Source of the DNA: Phycisphaerales bacterium
GTDB taxonomy: Bacteria; Planctomycetota; Phycisphaerae; Phycisphaerales; UBA1924
Length of the DNA stretch: 5,079 nucleotides
Reading direction: 5' to 3'
Assembly: GCA_019747615.1 (NCBI GenBank)
Contig: JAIEQQ010000304.1
Location: 1-5,079, forward strand
The translations under genes were made by a program, and so were the position numbers. Positions 1 through 5,079 of the stretch are shown here, piece by piece. Below the pieces are notes generated by a model. That model saw only the letters and a program-made list of their open reading frames with translations. It was not told the DNA's origin and ran no database searches. Each line of letters starts with the position of its first letter. Within the stretch, counting starts at the first letter, position 1.

Positions 1-620
1 TTGACCGGCGGCACGCCGTCTTTGCCTCCGGATTCTCGCGCGGCGTTGGTGTCGTGGCTGGCGAGTTCAACGATGATCTCGTCGCCATTTGCCCCGCCCC
101 GGTGCAATCGATACACGACGTTGATGGTCGTGCCCTGGATCTCGAAAGTCGAGTAGACTCCGCCGTCGAGCTCCGTCGCGTCCAGGAGGATGGAGTTCTG
201 CTCATCGATCACAAACGCGCCGAGCTTTCTGGCGACGCCAGTGATCGTGTACGGGCGAACCTGCGTGCCCGCGTCGCCGGCGTAGGTAATAGTCCAAGTG
301 TGCGTGCCGGGCGTCGGTGTCGGCATGATCGTCAGGCCCATCGTGAACTCGATGGCCGGGCCGTCGGCACGCGAGACCTTCGCCGGGCCGCGCCAGTCTC
401 CGATCCAATCGGTCGGGAACTTCGGTGTCGGCAGCGGTGCGGCGGCGAGGGGTGCTGGCCCAACGGCCTTCGCAGTCTTCGCCACACCCGGCGTCACCGA
501 ATCGTTGCCGCCTTTGGCTCCGTCGCAGCCGCTGATTGCGACGCACGCGCCTCCCGCTGCCATCACCAACAACACGCGCCGGGCGCTACGCCCACCCTTC
601 GAGCCCACGCCTGTGATCAC
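1..620 (-). CDS. Lipoprotein C, unknown function, 3' end cut by window edge
   Basis: The reading frame opens at GTG 620-618 and stays open to the left edge, giving 206 codons with no stop. The start overlaps the pseudopilin stop as GTGA, and GGGAG lies 8 nt upstream, so I prefer it to the second in-frame GTG at 608. The N-terminus is a lipoprotein signal: basic residues 8-15 (K8, R11, R14, R15), a hydrophobic stretch at 16-29, then lipobox I29-S30-G31-C32. The +2 residue is Asp33. A Pro/Ala-rich linker (about 52-70) leads into a domain starting D71-W-I-G-D-W76. That domain alternates hydrophobic and polar residues to about 190, as beta strands would, with turns such as D152-G-G. This may be a small lipocalin-like or other beta-barrel fold, but that is inference and I recognise no family. 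It is expected to be membrane-anchored outside the cytoplasm. The lipoprotein call is firm; the function is unknown. Confidence 0.85.
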   Translation of the reverse strand, partial: MITGVGSKGGRSARRVLLVMAAGGACVAISGCDGAKGGNDSVTPGVAKTAKAVGPAPLAAAPLPTPKFPTDWIGDWRGPAKVSRADGPAIEFTMGLTIMPTPTPGTHTWTITYAGDAGTQVRPYTITGVARKLGAFVIDEQNSILLDATELDGGVYSTFEIQGTTINVVYRLHRGGANGDEIIVELASHDTNAARESGGKDGVPPV

Positions 621-1411
621 GGCCAGTTCTCCCGCGGCAGAAACCGGAAATCCGGCGTTGTGTTCTCGACGCCTGGCGGAACTATGAACGGCCCGCCGAC
701 ATGGAAATCTGCGAACAGCAAGGTCGCCCGCACGGTTCGCGGCCCGTACCAATCGACCAAGCCGCGGTCCTCGCCGGTTTGGAAGTTGTAGATCGGGTGC
801 GAGCCCAGGACCCACGTCTTGCTCGGGTTGTCGATCGGCGGCATCTTGCCGCCGCCGGATGGCACGAGCGTTGCGCGCGACTCAGAATCGAGCGCGTGGT
901 CATTGAGCGTGTACGACGCGCCGAGGAGGTCATAGAACGACGGCACGCGCCCGAAGCCCGGCACGACGCCGCCGCGATCGGCCGGCGAGCGGAAGGCTTC
1001 GAGTTCGAAGTTGCCCGGCTCGTCGTCATCGGGCACAACGCCGAGCGAGAGGTAGCGATTCAGCGGGCGGCGCTCAGCGCCGTAGACATTGATGCCGAAG
1101 GCGGGAAGAGTGCCTCGCTTGCCGCCGAAGAGCGCACCGATGATCGCGGACTTGCCACCCAGATCGATCGCAAGCTGCGGGAGGCAGCCCTTGTTCTCGT
1201 CGAGGTACATGCTTACGCCGACGCCCAGTTGCTGCAAGCGCGACATGCACACGACGTTTCGCGCAGCCTGTCGCGAGCTGGCCAGCGATGGCAGCAGGAT
1301 GCCGATGAGCAGCGCGATGATCGCGATCACCACCAGGAGCTCGACGAGTGTGAAGGCGCGTCGCGTGCAGGAGCGTGGCGAGCGTGGCCGGGCAGGTGGC
1401 GCTGCGATCAT
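617..1411 (-). CDS. Type II pseudopilin-like protein (prepilin N-terminal methylation domain)
   Basis: The product is 264 aa. A basic leader of 19 residues (R8, R10, R13, R17, R18) precedes the prepilin site A19|F20-T-L-V-E24, followed by a hydrophobic helix at about 20-41. The -1 residue is Ala rather than the classical Gly, and Glu24 is at the conserved +5 position. A prepilin peptidase should cleave before F20 and methylate it. The rest follows the planctomycete pseudopilin pattern: an R-x-A-x-x-x-x-C segment to C55, L-x-Q-L-G near 59-63, Y69 and N73-K-G, F140-R-S-P-A-D145, S166-Y-T-L-N170, and a late L-F-A-D-F-H-V at 232-238 resembling the 'FADGHV' motif. The Ser in S142-P-A-D sits where relatives often have Cys. 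I place the start at ATG 1411 because it forms ATGA with the phosphatase stop and has GGGAG 7 nt upstream. An upstream extension to 1669 would overlap the phosphatase and is Arg-rich. The exact partner machine is not in view. Confidence 0.92.
   Translation of the reverse strand: MIAAPPARPRSPRSCTRRAFTLVELLVVIAIIALLIGILLPSLASSRQAARNVVCMSRLQQLGVGVSMYLDENKGCLPQLAIDLGGKSAIIGALFGGKRGTLPAFGINVYGAERRPLNRYLSLGVVPDDDEPGNFELEAFRSPADRGGVVPGFGRVPSFYDLLGASYTLNDHALDSESRATLVPSGGGKMPPIDNPSKTWVLGSHPIYNFQTGEDRGLVDWYGPRTVRATLLFADFHVGGPFIVPPGVENTTPDFRFLPRENWP
629..633 (-). promoter_or_regulatory. Ribosome binding site for lipoprotein C
   Basis: GGGAG on the minus strand lies 8 nt before GTG 620, within the last codons of the pseudopilin gene. 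The second in-frame GTG at 608 has no comparable sequence at the right distance, so this site favours the longer signal peptide. Confidence 0.6.
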
Positions 1412-1920
1412 GACCGGGCTCCCGTGGTGGCGCCCGCGCTGGCGAGCAGCTCGTTGATCATCGCGTCGCACGCATCGCCGAGCATGTCGTACACCGCGCC
1501 GAAATCGTCCATCGTTCCCTCGTAGGGATCGGGCACCGCCGGTGCCTCGTGCCCGAGGGCACGGTGCGCGGGCACGAACGACATCGCCATCCGCACCTTC
1601 TCGCGCGGCACACCCATCGCGAGCACATTGCGGTAGTTCATCGAGTCCATCACAACGAAGAGATCCCATTCGCTCGAATCCACGCCGGCGTTGAGCTGGC
1701 GGGCCACGTGATCGATCTTGACGCTCCGCTCGTGCAGCGTGCGGACCGTGCGTGCGTCCGCCGGCCCGCCGACATGCCAGTGGCCGGTGCCGCAGGAATC
1801 GACGATGAACCGATCGCGGAGCGACCGCTTGTTCAGGCGATCAATGAAGATCGCCTCGGCCATCGGGCTGCGGCAGATGTTGCCCAGGCACACAAACATC
1901 ACACGTATCGGCTGCGGCAT
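1408..1920 (-). CDS. Low-molecular-weight protein-tyrosine phosphatase
   Basis: With a start at ATG 1920 the product is 170 aa, close to the usual LMW-PTP length. The phosphate-binding loop C11-L-G-N-I-C16-R17-S18 lies near the N-terminus, with C11 the nucleophile and R17 the phosphate-binding arginine. D43-... is followed by the family's G-T-G-x-W-H-V-G segment (44-51). The general-acid loop is D131-P-Y133, so all catalytic residues are present. It should be a cytoplasmic enzyme removing phosphate from protein tyrosine residues; related bacterial enzymes often act on tyrosine kinases of polysaccharide export, but none is visible here. The start is supported by AAGGGA 7 nt upstream, by a 4-nt gap to the preceding stop, and by the usual short distance to the P-loop. 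An in-frame ATG at 1944 would add eight residues and overlap the previous gene by 20 bp. The stop overlaps the pseudopilin start as ATGA. Confidence 0.96.
   Translation of the reverse strand: MPQPIRVMFVCLGNICRSPMAEAIFIDRLNKRSLRDRFIVDSCGTGHWHVGGPADARTVRTLHERSVKIDHVARQLNAGVDSSEWDLFVVMDSMNYRNVLAMGVPREKVRMAMSFVPAHRALGHEAPAVPDPYEGTMDDFGAVYDMLGDACDAMINELLASAGATTGARS
1419..1423 (-). promoter_or_regulatory. Ribosome binding site for the pseudopilin
   Basis: GGGAG on the minus strand lies 7 nt before ATG 1411, within the final codons of the phosphatase gene. It fixes the pseudopilin start just ahead of the basic leader peptide. Confidence 0.65.
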
Positions 1921-1924
1921 CCGG

Positions 1925-3265
1925 TCATCCCTTTGCGTACACATCAGACCCTGCGAGCGACGCGCAATCCTGCGGAGTCGAACCGATCGCCACAGCGCTC
2001 AATCCGGCCTCGCCCGCTCGCTGGCGGCTCATTGTTGCGTCTCGCAGCAGCGACTCAAGTGCATCGCCGAAAGCGCGATTCCGCGCCGGCGCATCCACCG
2101 CCCTCGCAATCGCAGCGCCGACCGTCGCGCGGAGCGCCGGATCATCCGCCAGCGGCAGCACACCCGCGCCGAGCGATGGCATCGACGCGTTCCCCACGCG
2201 GCACCACCCCGGAGCGCCGACCAGCGTCCGCCGAGTGAGCCCCGACGCCACTGTCACAATCGGGATGCCCATCGACGCCACGCTCAAAGCGCTGAGCTGG
2301 CCCGAGGGCGGCTGGGCGATCTGCACTCCGACACGAGCCGGGTCCGTATCCCAGATCACGATGTCCGCGGCGCGCATCGCCAACGCTCCGGGCCTGCGGA
2401 ATGTCGCAATCTCCCAGTGGCGATGGTGCAATCGCAGGTATCGGGCGGCGCGGCGCATCGAGCTTGCGTCCTGCGGCGCGATGCCGACGCAGGTGCGTCC
2501 GGAGATCGCCAGCACGCCCATGATCCACGCAAAGAGTCTCGCCTCGCCGAAGGTCGCCGGGTCGCACAGCAAGCCGACCGCGATTTCATCGGGCCTGATC
2601 GAGAGCTCGGCCCGGAGCCGCTGGCGCTGCGACTCCGGCGAGCCGAAGGTGTTCTCATCACCACTATCGAGCTGCACAGCGGGCGCGACCAACACCTCGG
2701 CGCGCTGCACGCCAGCGGCGCGCCACGCGCTGGCGATGTCTTCATCCATGCACGCGACGCGCACGCGCCCGCCCCCGGTGCCGACATGCGGCCAGAGCGT
2801 GTCGCGATCGGTCTCGCGTGGGCCCCGGGTGAGCATTGCGATCACGGGCGTTCGCGGCCCGCACACCTGGCTGACCACATCCGCGATCCGCCCGGCCCGA
2901 CCCGCCGACCAGCACACCACGCCATCGATGCCGCCAACCTGCTCGTGGCGAGCTCGAACGATCCGCGCGATCGACCGCTGCTGGCGAAACTGCGTGAGCG
3001 TCCAATCGATCAGTCGCTCGCTGGCGGCATCGAAATGAGGAGTCGTCACCCGATCCGTCAGCGTCAAGCCCAGTGCTTGTGCGTCCAACTCGTCATCGCG
3101 CGATCCGAGCAAGATCGCCATGTGGCGAACGCCGGGTCCGCCAAGATTCTGCACGCATGCCAGTACACCGAGCATCGCGTCGTGCCCGTCAACACTCGGC
3201 TCCAGCACGTGCAGAATGTTCAGCGGCGAGGTCAACATCTGGTCTTGGGTGCGGACCTCGATCAA
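1925..3265 (-). CDS. GT-B/GT4-like glycosyltransferase homologue lacking canonical catalytic residues
   Basis: The product is 446 aa. An N-terminal Rossmann-like half begins N16-I-L-H-V-L-E and includes V116-V-C-W-S-A. A linker with R218-A-E-L-S-I-R-P-D-E leads into a second half starting A229-V-G-L-L, ending in A299-A-D-I-V-I-W and S328-V-A-S-M-G-I-P-I-V. This order matches family-4 glycosyltransferases, where 'R-x-x-L-G..D-x-x-V-G' precedes the sugar-nucleotide domain. The diagnostic residues are absent: the G-R-L...K-G phosphate-binding pair aligns with D235 and G240, and the E-x7-E pair with P320 and S328. There are no clear membrane segments, so it is probably cytoplasmic or peripheral. 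The TTG start at 3265 overlaps the lipoprotein B stop as TTGA and has GAAGAG 8 nt upstream. ATG 3238, nine codons in, is a real alternative. The fold assignment is moderately sure; enzymatic activity is doubtful. Confidence 0.8.
   Translation of the reverse strand: MIEVRTQDQMLTSPLNILHVLEPSVDGHDAMLGVLACVQNLGGPGVRHMAILLGSRDDELDAQALGLTLTDRVTTPHFDAASERLIDWTLTQFRQQRSIARIVRARHEQVGGIDGVVCWSAGRAGRIADVVSQVCGPRTPVIAMLTRGPRETDRDTLWPHVGTGGGRVRVACMDEDIASAWRAAGVQRAEVLVAPAVQLDSGDENTFGSPESQRQRLRAELSIRPDEIAVGLLCDPATFGEARLFAWIMGVLAISGRTCVGIAPQDASSMRRAARYLRLHHRHWEIATFRRPGALAMRAADIVIWDTDPARVGVQIAQPPSGQLSALSVASMGIPIVTVASGLTRRTLVGAPGWCRVGNASMPSLGAGVLPLADDPALRATVGAAIARAVDAPARNRAFGDALESLLRDATMSRQRAGEAGLSAVAIGSTPQDCASLAGSDVYAKG
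1928..1933 (-). promoter_or_regulatory. Ribosome binding site for the tyrosine phosphatase
   Basis: AAGGGA on the minus strand overlaps the last lysine and glycine codons of the glycosyltransferase-like gene and sits 7 nt before ATG 1920. It favours that start over the in-frame ATG at 1944, which lies upstream of it. Confidence 0.65.
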
Positions 3266-3957
3266 CGCTCGGTCTCTTCGCGCCGCGACGCGGTGCTATC
3301 CCGTTCCCAATCGAAGAACACGCGAGCCAGCGCCAGCCCCGCACGCTCCGCGGCGCCGACTTCGGCGATCGTCCGCTGCGAGCGTGACGTCGGCACGCCG
3401 CTCTGAATCAGCGGCTCCTTCATCGTCACGCGATACGAGCCGGGCTCCTCGCCCTCGGGCGGGAACAGGCGTTTACCGGTCGAACTCTCGACGATCTTCA
3501 CATCGAGCACCGCTTCGGGAATGAACTGTGCGCCGTCGCTGCTGATGGTGAACTGGCGAACGAGGGCGTAGATCACGATGTCGGCGCGAAGGGCCTTGCC
3601 CACGCTGGCAACGGTCGTGAGCTCGGCGCGTTTCTCGCCGCGGGTGATCGCGATGACTTCGCGAGATTGAATCATGTCTTCGACGAGCTTGCGAGAGAGC
3701 AGCTCTTCCTCGGCGCGCTTGCCCATCGCCAGTCGCGCCTCGCGGCCGGGGAGCTGCGAGGATGGATCGTCAATGAACACGACCGTGGTGCGCTTGGGGT
3801 CGAGCGTGAACGCCGCGGGGACCTTTTCCGGGCCGGCGATCAGGATCGCGGCGGGGCCGATGATGTTGCACCCCGCGTTGATCGGCAGCACCGCCAGCGC
3901 TCCGATGGTCAGGAGCAAGGGTAGTGTGCGGAACGGGTTGTTCGGGCGGCTGCGCAT
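3262..3957 (-). CDS. Lipoprotein B, unknown function, paralogue-like to lipoprotein A
   Basis: The product is 231 aa. A basic N-terminus (R2, R4, R10) and hydrophobic stretch 11-26 end at N27-A-G-C30, a lipobox with an unusual Asn at -3; I still read it as a lipoprotein because C30-N-I-I mirrors the start of mature lipoprotein A. The mature part has an extended segment with T58-V-V-F-I-D-D, a charged helical stretch (about 72-98), a second core V119-G-K-A-L-R-A-D-I-V-I-Y130 followed by beta-like segments to S159-T-G-K-R, and a final helix around 193-216. The alternation of a helix ending in 'AD' or 'GVE' with a V-I-Y strand recalls periplasmic alpha/beta lipoprotein domains of the LpoB/CsgG kind, but this is only a shape resemblance. 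The ATG start at 3957 has GAAGGAAG just upstream. The stop overlaps the next gene as TTGA. I do not recognise a named family. Confidence 0.88.
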   Translation of the reverse strand: MRSRPNNPFRTLPLLLTIGALAVLPINAGCNIIGPAAILIAGPEKVPAAFTLDPKRTTVVFIDDPSSQLPGREARLAMGKRAEEELLSRKLVEDMIQSREVIAITRGEKRAELTTVASVGKALRADIVIYALVRQFTISSDGAQFIPEAVLDVKIVESSTGKRLFPPEGEEPGSYRVTMKEPLIQSGVPTSRSQRTIAEVGAAERAGLALARVFFDWERDSTASRREETER

Positions 3958-3964
3958 TGCGTGG

Positions 3965-3972
3965 CTTCCTTC
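3965..3972 (-). promoter_or_regulatory. Ribosome binding site for lipoprotein B
   Basis: On the minus strand this reads GAAGGAAG, a good Shine-Dalgarno match. Its AAGGA core lies 9 nt upstream of ATG 3957. This is the only internal gene of the set whose ribosome binding site lies in a true spacer rather than inside the preceding coding sequence, so lipoprotein B can be initiated independently. Confidence 0.7.
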
Positions 3973-3981
3973 GGGGCATGG

Positions 3982-3999
3982 GCCGAGCGGCTGCTCGAC
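3982..3999 (-). other. Small hairpin directly after the lipoprotein A stop
   Basis: On the minus strand GTCGAGC, a 4-nt AGCC loop, and GCTCGGC form a 7-bp stem with one U-G wobble. It begins at the base right after the TGA of lipoprotein A and ends 9 nt before the lipoprotein B ribosome binding site. No T-tract follows, so it does not look like a Rho-independent terminator. It could slow ribosomes, protect the upstream message end or be a chance GC-rich pairing. Confidence 0.4.
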
Positions 4000-4701
4000 T
4001 CAATAGGTGATGACGTTCTTCTCTTCGTGCGTGTAGAAGAGCCAGCTCACCCGATCAATCAACCGATTCGAAAGCGCGGTGGTCACCAGATCCTCCGCCA
4101 TGTCCTGCGGCGTGAAGCCGTCCTTGTCCGGGAAGCGCACCAGCAGCGTCTTGCGATATACGAAGTCATCACCCATCCGGCCGTCGGTCTCAGAGACCCG
4201 CACGCTCGCGGCGGCCATGCCCTTCCAGATGTACCGATTGCCCGGGTCCTTCAGCCGGTACTCGTCAAGATCGACGAAGATGATCCGCTCGACGCCGAGC
4301 TTCTTGGCCAGTTCGCTCGGCGTCCATGTGGACCAGCGCGGGTTCTCGAACTGGAAGTTCAGCATCCTCTTGCCGGGCACGTACTTCGTCGCGCGGGTTT
4401 CCTTCGCGACGCGCTCGGAGATCTCTGTCGTCAATCGCGCGATCACCGCCGGGTACTCCGCCTGAATCACGCGATCTGCAGAGACGACCACTGCGAAGCT
4501 CTTGTTGTCCAGGCCCGTGTACTCGGCCTCGATCTCTGTTGAGCCCGCTCGGCGCGCGTTCTCCATCATGCCGCCGACGGGCGCAAGGAAGTTGCAGCCA
4601 CCCAGGATCGCCAGCGACGCAAGCGCCGCCAGCACCGTGCCCCGAGCGCCCAAGCGGGCCGCCGAAACGACAGGCCCGATCCGCGTGTCTGATGTGCTCA
4701 T
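4000..4701 (-). CDS. Lipoprotein A, unknown function
   Basis: With ATG 4701 the product is 233 aa. The signal has R7, R16 and R20, a hydrophobic run at 22-33 and a canonical lipobox L33-G34-G35-C36, with Asn37 at +2. The mature protein has a first beta segment S68-F-A-V-V-V-S-A-D, a helix with regular charges (about 83-103), a W123-S-T-W126 segment, then a core L131-A-K-K-L-G-V-E-R-I-I-F-V-D144 followed by beta-like segments (Y157 to R175), and a C-terminal helix and aromatic tail (W220-L-F-Y). The pattern strand, helix, 'A-K-x-L-G-V-E' helix, strand resembles LpoB/CsgG-type periplasmic domains, but that is inference. The start forms ATGA with the DUF2752 stop and has GGAA 6 nt upstream; an upstream ATG at 4764 would bury the signal peptide behind 21 extra residues. 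It shares its layout with lipoprotein B, the next gene. Confidence 0.88.
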   Translation of the reverse strand: MSTSDTRIGPVVSAARLGARGTVLAALASLAILGGCNFLAPVGGMMENARRAGSTEIEAEYTGLDNKSFAVVVSADRVIQAEYPAVIARLTTEISERVAKETRATKYVPGKRMLNFQFENPRWSTWTPSELAKKLGVERIIFVDLDEYRLKDPGNRYIWKGMAAASVRVSETDGRMGDDFVYRKTLLVRFPDKDGFTPQDMAEDLVTTALSNRLIDRVSWLFYTHEEKNVITY

Positions 4702-5079
4702 GACGATTTCCATGTGATCAACGTGTAGATCCAGCTCACCAGCCAGCCCGCGCCGATGATCCACAGCGCCCGCGGCTGCAACAGTGTACCCAGAGGCTTG
4801 GCTAGTCGAGATCCCGTCAGCGCGATATGCCCAAACAGCCAGAACGCGGCGCTGACCCCGATCGCAAACATCGCCCCGCCCGGCTGCGTCAGCAATGCGC
4901 GACCGAACTCACCGGTGCAGACGCACGCGAACGCGGTGGTCATGCCGCAGGTCGGGCATGGGAGGCCCGTCGCCATCAGCCAGCCGCACGCAGGAAGCCC
5001 CAGTTGCGTGTGCGTGCCGTGACCCTGCGCTTCGGGATGCAGTGAAGCGCCGATGATCAGCAGAGACAAGCAACCGACG
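4698..5079 (-). CDS. DUF2752 family membrane protein, 5' end cut by window edge
   Basis: The frame is open through the right edge (three more codons, V-G-C, precede TTG 5069), so I treat the gene as truncated at its start. Numbering from TTG 5069, the family motif is L36-P-C38-P-T-C41-G-M-T-T, preceded by C28. The usual 'C-P-x-C-G-x-T-R' has Thr instead of Arg at its last position here. A first membrane segment is cut by the edge; two more are at about 65-85 and 102-119, ending in W120-K-S-S. DUF2752 proteins are small inner-membrane proteins of unknown function with this paired-cysteine loop, which might bind a metal or undergo redox change; that is speculation. The stop overlaps the lipoprotein A start as ATGA, which ties it to the same transcript. 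Confidence 0.88.
   Translation of the reverse strand, partial: VGCLSLLIIGASLHPEAQGHGTHTQLGLPACGWLMATGLPCPTCGMTTAFACVCTGEFGRALLTQPGGAMFAIGVSAAFWLFGHIALTGSRLAKPLGTLLQPRALWIIGAGWLVSWIYTLITWKSS
4708..4711 (-). promoter_or_regulatory. Weak ribosome binding site for lipoprotein A
   Basis: GGAA on the minus strand lies 6 nt before ATG 4701, inside the last codons of the DUF2752 gene. The match is short. Together with the ATGA overlap it supports re-initiation by ribosomes finishing the upstream gene, and it decides the start in favour of 4701. Confidence 0.45.

Noticed and set aside
202..546. A 114-codon minus-strand frame within lipoprotein C
   Set aside because: It is a shifted frame. The correct frame runs through the whole region without a stop and encodes a signal peptide with lipobox.
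54..791. Plus-strand open frame over lipoprotein C and the end of the pseudopilin
   Set aside because: Arg/Ala-rich translation with no domain. The opposite strand carries a lipoprotein signal and a pseudopilin with clear motifs.
1412..1669. Upstream extension of the pseudopilin frame (86 more codons)
   Set aside because: The extension is Arg-rich, lies over the phosphatase gene, and would bury the prepilin leader; ATG 1411 has a good ribosome binding site and an ATGA overlap.
1718..3406. A 562-codon open frame on the plus strand, antisense to the glycosyltransferase-like gene
   Set aside because: Its translation is dominated by Arg, His, Pro, Ala and Ser with no recognisable motif, it crosses three well-supported minus-strand genes, and long antisense frames are expected at this GC content.
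3982..3999. Rho-independent terminator between lipoproteins A and B
   Set aside because: The stem is short and no T-tract follows on the minus strand, so termination is unlikely; kept only as a hairpin.
4702..4764. Upstream extension of lipoprotein A to ATG 4764
   Set aside because: It would put 21 residues before a lipoprotein signal peptide and overlap the DUF2752 gene by over 60 bp.
1..5079. CRISPR array, tRNA, rRNA, insertion sequence or long repeats
   Set aside because: I saw no regularly spaced repeats, no tRNA-like cloverleaf, no transposase motif and no terminal inverted repeats; coding sequence fills nearly the whole window.

Overview
This is a high-GC bacterial window in which every gene I can support lies on the minus strand. 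The style points to a planctomycete, probably of the Phycisphaerae type. The clues are a prepilin-type protein with the R-A-F-T-L-V-E cleavage site and a 'FADFHV'-like C-terminal motif, a short DUF2752 membrane protein, several small lipoproteins with no obvious family, and very compact GC-rich coding. The taxonomic call is an inference; no rRNA or other marker gene is present.

In transcription order (right to left) the layout is: (1) a 5'-truncated DUF2752 membrane protein, 5079-4698; (2) lipoprotein A, 4701-4000; (3) a 42-nt gap with a small hairpin; (4) lipoprotein B, 3957-3262, which looks like a diverged paralogue of A; (5) a GT-B/GT4-like glycosyltransferase homologue, 3265-1925, that lacks the usual catalytic residues; (6) a low-molecular-weight protein-tyrosine phosphatase, 1920-1408; (7) a type II pseudopilin-like protein, 1411-617; (8) lipoprotein C, 620-1, cut by the left edge. 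Lipoprotein C has no stop codon in the window, so it is easy to miss in a scan for closed ORFs. Together these genes account for essentially all of the sequence.

Four of the six junctions are 4-base start/stop overlaps (ATGA, TTGA, ATGA, GTGA), one is a 4-nt gap, and only the A-B junction has a real spacer. Shine-Dalgarno-like sequences lie inside the end of the preceding gene. This strongly suggests one polycistronic, translationally coupled operon whose promoter is upstream of (to the right of) the window and whose end is to the left. No promoter or Rho-independent terminator is visible.

Together the genes look like an envelope or surface set: membrane protein, three lipoproteins, a pseudopilin, a glycosyltransferase-like protein and a tyrosine phosphatase. 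Tyrosine phosphatases of this family often regulate exopolysaccharide export, but no tyrosine kinase, Wza-like or Wzc-like gene is in view, so that pathway link is only a hypothesis. The most unusual items are the apparently non-catalytic glycosyltransferase fold and the tandem paralogous lipoproteins.
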